Source: Roseivirga spongicola (GTDB lineage Bacteria > Bacteroidota > Bacteroidia > Cytophagales > Cyclobacteriaceae). From it: 64,000 bases of DNA. The notes under the pieces were generated by a model. The model was not told the origin of the DNA, made no database searches, and saw nothing but the letters and a program-made list of their open reading frames with translations. Made by a program: the position numbers and the translations under genes. Positions 25,634-34,154 of this stretch are shown piece after piece (positions within the stretch are counted from its first letter, which is position 1; each line of letters opens with the position of its first letter). The stretch is taken from positions 248,001-312,000 of the forward strand of contig NZ_LRPC01000012.1 of NCBI RefSeq assembly GCF_001592965.1. The letters run 5' to 3'.

Positions 25634-26524
25634 TTATTTCTTCAATTTTTTCTGTACCGTGGATTGAACAATTTCTTTCTGTTTGGTGGCCGAATTGAGT
25701 TCTTTCATGTTCTTATGTGTCACCACTTTTTTGCCCGTCTCCTTTTCAATTTTCTCAACGGCTTCTTTTGTGATCTGACCTGCGATATGAATTTGATTTT
25801 GTGTTTCAACAAAACCTTGAGCGTCCGATTTGTCTATTAGTTCTTTAGCAGCAGTTTCACTAAAAAGAGTGGTGGCCAATTCCATTGGGGTCATATTATC
25901 GCGTAAGCTCTCTTTGGATGAAAGGCCTTTATGCTCTTTATATTCTTTAGCAGTGTAACCAGACCATGATTTGTACATTTCGTTGGTCAGCACAGCGTAT
26001 TCGTATCCTGGCTTAATGCCTCTTTCCTTTAATGAATCTGTTAGGCTTACCCTGGTATCAATTCCAGCAATTCTTGTTTGAACCCACTCTTGGGTATATC
26101 CCTTCTGTAAATAATAACCTTTTGCTCTCTCTATTGCTTTTGCAGGTTGTTCGATCTCTTCAATTCGCTCAGCCCCAAGTCTGGCTAGCCACCTTTTGAA
26201 TGGCTCTGCTTTTTTGGAAGGGATTTCTTGAATTATTCGAAGTAAGCCTTCATTATTAGCACAATTGACAGCTTGCCTGCCTCCTGTTGTTAAAATAGGA
26301 AGGGGGTGTACAATTTGTACCCACCCTTCTTTTAATGCCTCATTTCTTTGTCTTAGCTTTTTAATATACTGTTTTGGATCCTTTGAATCGGTTAAAGCCT
26401 TAACTACATCCTCGATGGAATAAAACCATTCTTCATCGAAAAGAACCCTTCTGATTTCCGTGTCTTCAAAAATTGCCAGCTTGTTGGAGTCTGCTGTTTT
26501 CGATAAACCTGTTTTCTTAGTCAT
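25634..26524 (-). CDS. BRO-N/DinD-like protein
   Basis: A 296-residue protein. Residues ~12-125 resemble a BRO-N domain as in phage antirepressors (LAIFEDTEIRRVLFDEEWFYSIEDVVKALT, split by normal variation). The C-terminal half matches the pattern of E. coli DinD: AVLTNEMYKSWSG, HKGLSSKESLRDNMTPMELATTLFSETAAKELI, and an IAGQITKEAVEKIEKETGKK helix. DinD is SOS-induced and modulates RecA. The gene sits inside the hut operon, 68 bases after hutU and 16 bases before hutI, same strand. No phage genes surround it. Whether it regulates hut expression or is a passenger is open. Confidence 0.8.
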   Translation of the reverse strand: MTKKTGLSKTADSNKLAIFEDTEIRRVLFDEEWFYSIEDVVKALTDSKDPKQYIKKLRQRNEALKEGWVQIVHPLPILTTGGRQAVNCANNEGLLRIIQEIPSKKAEPFKRWLARLGAERIEEIEQPAKAIERAKGYYLQKGYTQEWVQTRIAGIDTRVSLTDSLKERGIKPGYEYAVLTNEMYKSWSGYTAKEYKEHKGLSSKESLRDNMTPMELATTLFSETAAKELIDKSDAQGFVETQNQIHIAGQITKEAVEKIEKETGKKVVTHKNMKELNSATKQKEIVQSTVQKKLKK

Positions 26525-26592
26525 TTGGCTAATGAGTGTGTGATGGATAAACTGCTTGTCTCAATTTAGAGTTTTCAAGCGTTAATTCTAAA

Positions 26593-28584
26593 TCAAAACA
26601 GGTCGTTCAGCAATTCCTCATCTACCAAATTAGGCGTTGTTACTTTAAGTTTTGGTTCGGCTTTCATAGCCCTCTCAATACTACTCATAGCATGAGGGTT
26701 TCTGGCCCAATTTCTACGGGCAATACCGTTGTTAACATCCCAAAAAAGCATGCTTTTGAGCTTTGCTTCTGCGTCTTCAGAACCATCTAGTAACATGCCG
26801 AAACCACCGTTAATGACTTCACCCCAGCCAACACCGCCACCATTGTGTAACGAAACCCAGGTGGCACCTCGGAAAGCATCTCCCACAAAGTTCTGTACCG
26901 CCATGTCTGCCGTAAATTGAGAGCCATCGTAGATGTTAGAGGTCTCTCGGTAGGGCGAATCTGTTCCAGAAACATCATGATGATCTCTACCCAAAACAAC
27001 TGGGCCTATGGCGCCTTGCTTGATAGCATCATTAAAGGCAGAGGCTATGCGCATTCGGCCTTCAGCATCGGCATAGAGTATTCGAGCCTGAGAACCGACT
27101 ACTAGCTCGTTTTTCTTGGCCTCTTTTACCCAATGGAGGTTATCAGATAGTTGCGGTTTGATTTCATCTGGGGCCTCATTGAGCATTTCTTCTAGAACCG
27201 ATGCGGCAATGGCATCAGTTTTGTCTAGGTCTGCTGGTTTGCCAGAGGTGCAGACCCAACGGAACGGCCCAAAACCATAATCAAAACAGAGTGGCCCCAT
27301 AATGTCCTGCACGTAACTCGGGTACCTGAAATTTCCTTCATCAGTCATTACTTCTGCACCTGCTCTACTAGCTTCTAGCAAGAAAGCATTTCCGTAATCG
27401 AAAAAGTAAGTTCCTTTTGCTGTGTGTTTATTAATAGCCTTAGCATGTCTTTTTAGGGTGGTTTGAATTACATTTTTGAAGGTTTTAGGGTCTTCTGCCA
27501 TTAGTGTGTTTGCTTGGTCATAGCTCATGCCCATTGGGTAATATCCGCCTGCGTAAGGATTATGCAAAGATGTCTGGTCTGAACCAATATCTATTTTCAC
27601 GCCAGCCTCATCAAAGGCCTCCCATACCTCCACAATGTTGCCTATGTAAGCGAAAGAGATGGCTTTTCCTTCAGATACAGCCTTGCGTACTTTAACAATC
27701 AAATCTGAAATGTACTCAGTAACTACATCTACCCAGCCTTGCTCATGTCGTTTATAAGCAGCCTTTGGATTGATCTCAGCAGTAACGGAAACCAACCCTG
27801 CAATTTTAGCAGCTTTTGGTTGAGCTCCGCTCATGCCACCTAGCCCTGAAGTCACAAATAGCAAACCCTTGAAGTTTCCATCAGGTCTCTTCATTCTAGC
27901 TGCATTGAGCACAGTAATAGTAGTGCCATGAACAATACCTTGAGGCCCAATGTACATGTATGAACCAGCGGTCATTTGTCCGTATTGTGTTACGCCAAGC
28001 GCATTGAATTTTTCCCAATCATCTGGTTTAGAATAGTTCGGGATCATCATGCCATTGGTGGCCACTACACGAGGCGCATTTTTAGTAGAAGGAAATAAGC
28101 CCATTGGGTGACCTGAATACATCACTAAAGTTTGCTCATCGGTCATTTCTGCTAGGTATTTCATGGTGAGCCTATATTGTGCCCAATTTTGAAACACGGC
28201 TCCATTTCCACCATAGGTAATCAATTCATAAGGGTGCTGAGCAACTTGATGATCGAGGTTGTTTTGAATCATCAACATAATGGCCTTTGCCTGCTCCGAC
28301 TTCCCTGGGTATTCACTGATGCTTCTCGCCTTAATTTCGTGTTGAGGCATAAAGCGGTACATATATATCCGCCTGTGAGTCTTTAGTTCTTCTAAAAATT
28401 CTTGAGCCAACTCTTGGTGCCATTCTACTGGAAAGTATCGCAAAGCATTTTTTAGAGCAAGCTTTTTCTCTTCTGGGCAAAGCACCTCCTTTCTTTTAGG
28501 CGCTCTATTTGTTTTAGGATCGAACTTTGGTGGCTGGGGTAATTCCGAAGGTATTCCTTCTAATAGTTCCTCTTGAAAAGTCAT
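26593..28584 (-). CDS. hutU: Urocanate hydratase (long form)
   Basis: A 663-residue enzyme that hydrates urocanate to imidazolonepropionate with tightly bound NAD+ in histidine degradation. Conserved blocks are YGGNGAVFQNWAQYRLTMKYLAEM (about 124-147), MYSGHPMGLFPS, TAGSYMYIGPQGIVHGTT (about 207-224), LGGMSGAQPKAA with the cofactor-contacting GGMSGAQ, and SDQTSLHNPYAGGYYP. The well-studied enzymes have about 555 residues; this is the longer variant, with N- and C-terminal extensions. Its start is 11 bases after the hutH stop, so the two are co-transcribed. Confidence 0.95.
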   Translation of the reverse strand: MTFQEELLEGIPSELPQPPKFDPKTNRAPKRKEVLCPEEKKLALKNALRYFPVEWHQELAQEFLEELKTHRRIYMYRFMPQHEIKARSISEYPGKSEQAKAIMLMIQNNLDHQVAQHPYELITYGGNGAVFQNWAQYRLTMKYLAEMTDEQTLVMYSGHPMGLFPSTKNAPRVVATNGMMIPNYSKPDDWEKFNALGVTQYGQMTAGSYMYIGPQGIVHGTTITVLNAARMKRPDGNFKGLLFVTSGLGGMSGAQPKAAKIAGLVSVTAEINPKAAYKRHEQGWVDVVTEYISDLIVKVRKAVSEGKAISFAYIGNIVEVWEAFDEAGVKIDIGSDQTSLHNPYAGGYYPMGMSYDQANTLMAEDPKTFKNVIQTTLKRHAKAINKHTAKGTYFFDYGNAFLLEASRAGAEVMTDEGNFRYPSYVQDIMGPLCFDYGFGPFRWVCTSGKPADLDKTDAIAASVLEEMLNEAPDEIKPQLSDNLHWVKEAKKNELVVGSQARILYADAEGRMRIASAFNDAIKQGAIGPVVLGRDHHDVSGTDSPYRETSNIYDGSQFTADMAVQNFVGDAFRGATWVSLHNGGGVGWGEVINGGFGMLLDGSEDAEAKLKSMLFWDVNNGIARRNWARNPHAMSSIERAMKAEPKLKVTTPNLVDEELLNDLF

Positions 28585-28595
28585 ACTTTGCTGAT

Positions 28596-30152
28596 TTAAT
28601 ACTGTTCAAATTCTGCCTCGAAAGGACTTTCGATTTGGCTCATTTCAGCCGTGGTGCTCGAGCTTAATTTTCGCTCTACAATAATTTTGTGCGCTTTTTG
28701 AATGTCGTCTGCAAAAATTCTATCTACATCCGCATGGTCAATTTTAGTCCTTACGTAGGCATGGCAGGCTTCTAAAATTGGTCCTGATTTTAAAGGTCTT
28801 CGGAAGTCGAAGGCCTGAGCGGCACAAAGCAATTCAATGGCCAGTATGTTTTCCAGATTACCGATAATCTGTAGAGCCTTTCTTCCACTGATAGAACCCA
28901 TGCTGACGTGATCCTCCTGCCCAAGAGAGGTCGGAATGGAGTCTGCACTAGCAGGAAAACAAAGGCTCTTATTTTCAGACACCAAGGCTGCTGAAGTGTA
29001 TTGCGGAAGCATAAAGCCTGAGTTGATTCCCGTGTTGTTCATCAGCAACTGTGGAAGGCCTTCCACTTTGCCTTCAAGAGAAAGGTATATTCTCCTGTCG
29101 GAAATATTGCCAATTTCGGCAGCGGCCAAAGCAGCATAGTCTAATGGCAAAGCCATTGGCTGACCATGGAAATTTCCTCCGCTAATAGTTTCTTCAGCAC
29201 TTAGGATAATTGGATTGTCTGTGACCGAGTTAAGTTCAATTTCCAGGAGCTCTTTTAGGTGTAGCCAGGCGTTTCTAGAGGTTCCGTGTACTTGAGGAAT
29301 ACAACGCAAGGAATAGGGGTCTTGCACCCGCTCGCAGTTTAAGTGTGAATTGAGAATTTCCGAACCCTGCAATAGGTTTCGTACTCTCAAAGCCACATGC
29401 TGATTACCCTTGAAAGGTCTAATCTCATGAAGCTTAGGGGAGAATGGCTTGGCGCTTCCCATGAGTGCTTCAATCATCATAGCACCAATAATATCGGCAT
29501 GGCTCAGGCAATTGTGCAGTTTGTCAACCACCATTACGGCATGAGCAGCAATGAACTGAGTGCCATTGATTAATGCCAGACCTTCCTTCGGTCCTAAAGC
29601 AATTGGACCGAGATTGGTCTTCTGAAAAAGCTGTTCGGTGGTGATTCTTTCTCCCTCAAAAAATACTTCACCTAACCCGATTAGAGGGAGGAAGAGATGA
29701 GCCAATGGAGCCAGATCACCTGATGCCCCAACTGAGCCCTGCTCTGGAACTATGGGGGTTGCATTATTATCGATATGCCAGATAATTCTCTCTAGTGTAG
29801 AAAGCTGAATGCCGGAAAATCCTTGAGCCAAAGAATGCACCTTTAGAATTAGCATCAGTTTGGCAATGGTTTCATCTATTGGCTTGCCGACTCCTACACT
29901 ATGGCTTTTGAGGATGTTGTATTGAAGTTCTTTGGTGTCTTTAGCCGAGATTTTGGTGGTGCAGAGTGGCCCAAAACCAGTGTTGATACCATAAACGGTC
30001 TCGCTGCCGGAAACTATTTCTTCTACTGCTTGGGTACTTTTCTTGACTTGCTCAATGGAGGCTTCTGATAATACTCCTTTGATTTTCCCATTGGCTATCT
30101 GCAGCGCAATGCCTGTGGTTAGTTGATCTATTCCGTACCTGAATTGGTTCAT
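28596..30152 (-). CDS. hutH: Histidine ammonia-lyase
   Basis: About 518 residues. Converts histidine to urocanate and ammonia, the first step of the pathway. The signature GSVGASGDLAPLAHL contains the Ala-Ser-Gly that cyclises into the MIO prosthetic group. Further catalytic blocks are YGINTGFGPL, NGTQF, QDPYSLRCIPQVHG and SGGNFHGQPMALP. I chose the ATG at 30152 (MNQFRYGIDQ); the frame extends to 30179 but adds nine basic residues with no family counterpart. It is the first gene of the hut transcript, divergent from a LysR regulator. Confidence 0.96.
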   Translation of the reverse strand: MNQFRYGIDQLTTGIALQIANGKIKGVLSEASIEQVKKSTQAVEEIVSGSETVYGINTGFGPLCTTKISAKDTKELQYNILKSHSVGVGKPIDETIAKLMLILKVHSLAQGFSGIQLSTLERIIWHIDNNATPIVPEQGSVGASGDLAPLAHLFLPLIGLGEVFFEGERITTEQLFQKTNLGPIALGPKEGLALINGTQFIAAHAVMVVDKLHNCLSHADIIGAMMIEALMGSAKPFSPKLHEIRPFKGNQHVALRVRNLLQGSEILNSHLNCERVQDPYSLRCIPQVHGTSRNAWLHLKELLEIELNSVTDNPIILSAEETISGGNFHGQPMALPLDYAALAAAEIGNISDRRIYLSLEGKVEGLPQLLMNNTGINSGFMLPQYTSAALVSENKSLCFPASADSIPTSLGQEDHVSMGSISGRKALQIIGNLENILAIELLCAAQAFDFRRPLKSGPILEACHAYVRTKIDHADVDRIFADDIQKAHKIIVERKLSSSTTAEMSQIESPFEAEFEQY

Positions 30153-30195
30153 ATTTTTTCCTTTAACTCGTTTTCTCAAAAGTCCATCAGGAGTA

Positions 30196-30274
30196 CGTCA
30201 TTCCCGCGTAGGAGGGGATCTCCATGGATTTGTACCAAGGCCGATAAGGATTCCCGTATTCAGGGGAATGACGG
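30196..30274. repeat. Gene-less inverted hairpin pair (REPIN-like)
   Basis: Left hairpin 30196-30223 (CGTCATTCCCGCG...GGGGATCTCC) and right hairpin 30248-30274 (GGATTCCCGT...GGGGAATGACGG) are inverted relative to each other and separated by 24 bases, 79 bases in all. The ends match the termini of the GIY-YIG elements, but no nuclease gene is inside. It lies between hutH and lysR, probably within the hutH 5' leader. Confidence 0.8.
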
Positions 30275-30307
30275 CTTAGTGGCTTTGAGGTTAAAACCAG
30301 TTTCAAT

Positions 30308-30339
30308 CAAAATTACCGCTCTCGTTTAATTCATATAAA
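30308..30339 (-). promoter_or_regulatory. Possible hut promoter
   Basis: On the minus strand TAATTTTG (30315-30308) is a perfect -7 element. About 20 bases upstream is TTTA (30339-30336) instead of TTTG. Transcription would start near 30301 and give a leader of about 150 bases holding the hairpin pair at 30196-30274. Confidence 0.4.
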
Positions 30340-30346
30340 TGATTTA

Positions 30347-30363
30347 TTATTATTGAATAATAA
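30347..30363. promoter_or_regulatory. Operator-like palindrome upstream of lysR
   Basis: TTATTATTGAATAATAA is a perfect 17-base palindrome ending 13 bases before the LysR start codon. It contains the ATT-N-AAT type symmetry with T-N11-A spacing seen at LysR-family sites. Autoregulation, or shared control of the divergent hut operon, is inferred. Confidence 0.45.
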
Positions 30364-30376
30364 CTTTTGGTGATTA

Positions 30377-31252
30377 ATGGAATTGAGACATTTGCGATAT
30401 TTTGTGGTCTTGGGCAGGGAGCTTCACTTTGCCAAGGCAGCCGATAAGCTTTTTATAACACAGCCTGCTTTGAGTAAGCAGATTCAGCAATTAGAAGATG
30501 AGCTGAGTGTAAAGCTTTTTGAACGAACCAAGCGGAATGTAAAACTCACTGAAGCAGGAAGGTACTTACTAGACGAATCTCAATATATTCTTAATCATTT
30601 GGAGCAGGTGGTGGAGGCTACACAGCGCAAAGCTGAGGGAGAAGAAGGGGAGGTGAGGATTGGATTTGTTGGTTCGGCTATGCAGAACGTTATCCCCGAT
30701 TTATTAGAAAGATTGAATACAAAACATCCTAGCATTCATACCTCGTTGCAAGAGTTGAACAATAAGGATCAGCTAGATAATTTGTTGCATTATAAGCTCG
30801 ATATCGCTTTTGTAAGGCTAGAATCTGTGCCACGTGAACTAGAAAAGAAAGTGGTTTTTGAAGATTCTTTCTCCTTGGTTGTTTCAAAGGAGCATCCGAT
30901 TGTAAGTAGCAATTTTGAGAGCTTAAAACAGTTTCAGCGCGAAAAATTCATTCTCTTTTCCAACGACTACAGTCAGGAGTATTACGATAATATCATGAGC
31001 ATATTTATTGATCATGGTTTTCAACCGAAGGTTTCTCACAGATCAGTTCAGGCCAATAGTATTTTTCGTTTGGTAGAAAAGCAATTGGGTGTTGCCATTG
31101 TACCGAGTGCCATGCAAGACGGTGTAAACCTAGATATTGAGTTTATCTCATTAGCTCATCTCCGCCAAAGAACTCAACTGATGGCCGTTTGGCATAAGAA
31201 GAATAGAAACGAGGCTTTGGTGAAGTTTTTGGGGTTGATGGATAAGAACTAA
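30377..31252 (+). CDS. LysR-family transcriptional regulator
   Basis: A 291-residue regulator. The N-terminal winged helix-turn-helix (MELRHLRYFVVLGRELHFAKAADKL, ITQPALSKQIQQLEDEL) is typical. The C-terminal substrate-binding domain begins VRIGFVGSAMQNVIPDLLERL (about 93-113). The effector pocket cannot be read. Because it is divergent from hutHUI, a role in histidine-utilisation control is likely, with urocanate as the obvious candidate inducer; this is inference from position only, and the subgroup resembles CynR/BenM-like regulators as much as any hut regulator. A perfect palindrome lies just upstream. Confidence 0.92.
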   Translation: MELRHLRYFVVLGRELHFAKAADKLFITQPALSKQIQQLEDELSVKLFERTKRNVKLTEAGRYLLDESQYILNHLEQVVEATQRKAEGEEGEVRIGFVGSAMQNVIPDLLERLNTKHPSIHTSLQELNNKDQLDNLLHYKLDIAFVRLESVPRELEKKVVFEDSFSLVVSKEHPIVSSNFESLKQFQREKFILFSNDYSQEYYDNIMSIFIDHGFQPKVSHRSVQANSIFRLVEKQLGVAIVPSAMQDGVNLDIEFISLAHLRQRTQLMAVWHKKNRNEALVKFLGLMDKN

Positions 31253-31264
31253 ACCTCTAAATTC

Positions 31265-32014
31265 TCATCTATTTTCTTTAAGAAAAACGTTCAGATCTTT
31301 TACCATATGCGTAATATTTAACTTGAGACTTTCAGAGGCAGCTTCGACAAGGCTAGTATTGAAGTCTTTTCTTAATGCCTTACTAGTCTGATACATACTT
31401 TGTAAGATATCTGTTTGCATCGTTAAGTCTTTGTGGTTTTCGTATACTAATGTTCCCTTTTTATATAGCTTGTAACTAATCTTTGAAGATCCATTTCCAG
31501 GACCTGCATGTTGATTTTCAGAAATAGAATAAACTAAAAAAAGATATAAGAACATTCCATCAACCTTTAAAGGGCCTGAGGCTCCAAAACTATCGAGGGA
31601 CACAGATAGTTCGTAGTCTGAAATATCACTTTCTTCAAGAGTTAGATTGAAAACTCCGCTTCTTTGAATTTCTCTTTCAACATTTTCTTTAAAGAATAAC
31701 TCGATGTTTTCCCTGTAAGAGTTACTTCCTATTTGATAATTAAAAGTGTAATTCCAGCTATTAAAGAAAATAGCAGGTACAACTTTAGATTCAGTCTTGT
31801 CCAGTTTAGCAAGACTGTAAACTTCATACCAAACAGAAGATGAGTCAAGTTTTACCTTTATAGGTAGTTTGTCTAATTCCTTGGCAGATTCATTAAGGTA
31901 AGAAAGAGTGGCAGGTTCCTTGGTTAAATGTTTGTAAATAGATTTAGAGGAAGTACATGAAAGGCATGTTAAAAAAAATAGGGTGCAGCCTGCAAAAAGA
32001 ATTTTAGTTTTCAT
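31265..32014 (-). CDS. Lipoprotein of unknown function
   Basis: About 249 residues from the ATG at 32014, which gives a clean lipoprotein signal ending CLSC (C20). The mature part alternates short strands and helices: VWYEVYSLAKLDK, FFNSWNYTFNYQ, DYELSVSLDSFGA, KISYKLYKKGTLVYENHKD. It looks like an outer-membrane-associated lipoprotein that could pair with its neighbour. The start lies inside the end of the preceding gene (11-base overlap), so the two are translationally coupled. I do not recognise the family. Confidence 0.65.
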   Translation of the reverse strand: MKTKILFAGCTLFFLTCLSCTSSKSIYKHLTKEPATLSYLNESAKELDKLPIKVKLDSSSVWYEVYSLAKLDKTESKVVPAIFFNSWNYTFNYQIGSNSYRENIELFFKENVEREIQRSGVFNLTLEESDISDYELSVSLDSFGASGPLKVDGMFLYLFLVYSISENQHAGPGNGSSKISYKLYKKGTLVYENHKDLTMQTDILQSMYQTSKALRKDFNTSLVEAASESLKLNITHMVKDLNVFLKENR

Positions 32015-32534
32015 ACCGGGCAAATTTAAATCTTTCTACCAGTATTTTGCCCACAGTTTCATTGCTTGTGCGATCATAAATTTTCTGATATTCTGACAGA
32101 TAATTCAATGACTTTTTGAGCTCCATATAACAGTCAAGTTCCAGCATTCTTACTTGGTAATCGAATTTTGAGTCTTCTAAATTTTCTAGATATGACAAGG
32201 CATCCGCATACTTTTTTTTCCTCATTAGAAAAATAGCATTAATAAAGTCGCCCATTTCCTCTTCCTCTGAAAACATCGGGTCGTTTAGTATAAGCCTGTT
32301 TTGATTTATATGCTGAACTACTATGTTAGCATCAAGGTCATTTTTGAAGTAAGCATCTATTATTAATACTTCTTTATTTCTTTGAACCTGTGCCTTTTGA
32401 AAAGTATTACCATTGTATGTTACGGCTTCATAAACACTTTTCTGACAACTAGCCAAGGTTAAAAAACAAATGATCAAAATTGCGGGTGTTTTTGTTATAG
32501 TTTTCAACTGTGTCAAAATGGATTTTGACCGCAA
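32004..32534 (-). CDS. Lipoprotein of unknown function, helical
   Basis: A 176-residue lipoprotein with a long n-region and a lipobox LASC (C30). The mature part is helical and looks like tetratricopeptide-type repeats: AIFLMRKKKYADALSYLENLEDS (about 108-130) and VRMLELDCYMELKKSLNYLSEYQKIY (about 133-158). That suggests a protein-protein scaffold in the envelope. Its 3' end overlaps the start of the next lipoprotein gene, and it is 28 bases downstream of the ligase gene in the same direction. Function unknown. Confidence 0.65.
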   Translation of the reverse strand: MRSKSILTQLKTITKTPAILIICFLTLASCQKSVYEAVTYNGNTFQKAQVQRNKEVLIIDAYFKNDLDANIVVQHINQNRLILNDPMFSEEEEMGDFINAIFLMRKKKYADALSYLENLEDSKFDYQVRMLELDCYMELKKSLNYLSEYQKIYDRTSNETVGKILVERFKFARYEN

Positions 32535-32561
32535 ATATGATTAATGCTATGCTTAAATTCC

Positions 32562-34154
32562 CTATCGAGGGTAAGTTTTTAAAAGCCCTTTCAAATCTTC
32601 CAGCGTATTCGCTTCTTCTTTAGGTTTGTCTTTTCTCCAGCGACTGATTCTTGGAAAACGAAGTGCAACCCCAGACTTATGCCGAGTTGATTCATTGATG
32701 CCTTCAAAGGCAATTTCAAAGACCAATTCAGGGGTGACGCTTCGCACAGGCCCAAAACGGTCGATGGTATTTTTCTTGACAAAGCTGTCTACTTGACGCA
32801 TTTCGGCATCGGTAAGGCCAGAGTAGGCTTTAGTAAAAGGAACGAGCTGCTCACCATCCCAAACCGCAAAGGTGAAGTCGGTGTATAAGTTAGCCCTGCG
32901 TCCGTGGCCTTTTTGAGCGTATATCATCACGGCATCTATCACCAGCGGATCAACTTTCCATTTCCACCAATCGCCTTTTTTTCTACCGACTTGATACGCT
33001 GAATCTTTTCTTTTCAGCATTAAACCTTCGCAAAAGTGCTCGCGAGAATGTTCTCTGACTTCAGCGAGGTCTTGCCAATCATTAAAGTCTACCAACTCAG
33101 ATAGGAGAAGCCTTTCAAACTTTCGCTGACTTAGCAGATCTTCGAGTAATTCGCGCCTTTTGTGCATAGGCTCTTGCCGAAGGTCTTTGTCGTTATGTTC
33201 CAATAAATCATAGGCAATGAGGTGAATAGGAACCTCTTCCAATATTTTTTTCGAAACGGTTTTTCTACCTATTCTCTTCTGCATTAGGCCAAATGGCAAA
33301 GGGTGACCGTCTTTAATGGGGATGATTTCGCCATCGAGTACGGTGCCATCGGGTAGAATTTCTTTCAGTGGTTCGAACTCAGGAAATCGGTCTGTGACTA
33401 GTTCTTCTCCTCTCGACCAAACGAAGAGTTCTCCACCCCGAACAATGAGTTGGCCTCTAATGCCATCCCATTTTCTTTCAGCAAACCAATCTTTAGTATT
33501 ACCTAATTCTTGGGGTTCACCTTCCAGTTGATAGGCTAGGTAAAAAGGGTAGGGTTTGGATAAATCTGCAGCTGAGTCTTTGGAATAGATCAACTCATGG
33601 AAGCTGGTGGAGCTTGGTTCCCAATTTCCCATCAGCCGGTGAGCTAGTTCACTTTCTTCAATTTCTGTATGCTGAGCGAGTGCTCTAGTCATTAGTTTTT
33701 GAGAAACACCCATCCTGAACCCACCAGTAATCAGCTTATTAAATACAAAACGCTCGCTTGTATTCATGCTATTCCAAGCATTTAGGATGGTATTTTTCTT
33801 AGTTTCATCAGGTGCTTTATCTAGCGATTTGATGGTGTCGATCCACTCGCTGAGGCTTTTGCTATTGCTAGACTCAGCTTCAGGAACAATAAGAGCGATA
33901 GACTCTGCCAAATCGCCCACGGTGTGGTAAGCATCTTCAAATAGCCAATCGGGAATGCCTCCCAGTTCTGCTGCCCATTGGCGCAAGAAAGTGGTTTTTA
34001 CGGTTCGCTTAGGTCGTTTGTGACTAAGAATGGCGATGGTCCAAAGCTTATCAGAATCATCGCTCTTGTCGAAATATTCTTTCAGTGCGGCAACTTTTTT
34101 CAGCGTGGAGTTGGTCTGATCTAGCGCATTGAAGAGTTGGGCGAAGTCTTTCAT
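32562..34154 (-). CDS. ATP-dependent DNA ligase (ligase-associated repair cluster type)
   Basis: A 530-residue ligase. An N-terminal helical DNA-binding domain (1-200) contains FNKLITGGFRMGVSQKL. The nucleotidyltransferase domain has the adenylation motif ERKWDGIRGQL with lysine K228, followed by FVWSRGEEL, DGEIIP, a YDLLE motif, EGLMLKRKDS and WWKWKVDPL (motif V). The C-terminal OB domain ends at PRISRWR. This matches the ligase encoded beside an MBL-fold exonuclease in many bacteria, and the exonuclease gene overlaps its start by four bases. The Lhr-type helicase and PdeM phosphoesterase often linked to this pair are absent here. Confidence 0.93.
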   Translation of the reverse strand: MKDFAQLFNALDQTNSTLKKVAALKEYFDKSDDSDKLWTIAILSHKRPKRTVKTTFLRQWAAELGGIPDWLFEDAYHTVGDLAESIALIVPEAESSNSKSLSEWIDTIKSLDKAPDETKKNTILNAWNSMNTSERFVFNKLITGGFRMGVSQKLMTRALAQHTEIEESELAHRLMGNWEPSSTSFHELIYSKDSAADLSKPYPFYLAYQLEGEPQELGNTKDWFAERKWDGIRGQLIVRGGELFVWSRGEELVTDRFPEFEPLKEILPDGTVLDGEIIPIKDGHPLPFGLMQKRIGRKTVSKKILEEVPIHLIAYDLLEHNDKDLRQEPMHKRRELLEDLLSQRKFERLLLSELVDFNDWQDLAEVREHSREHFCEGLMLKRKDSAYQVGRKKGDWWKWKVDPLVIDAVMIYAQKGHGRRANLYTDFTFAVWDGEQLVPFTKAYSGLTDAEMRQVDSFVKKNTIDRFGPVRSVTPELVFEIAFEGINESTRHKSGVALRFPRISRWRKDKPKEEANTLEDLKGLLKTYPR

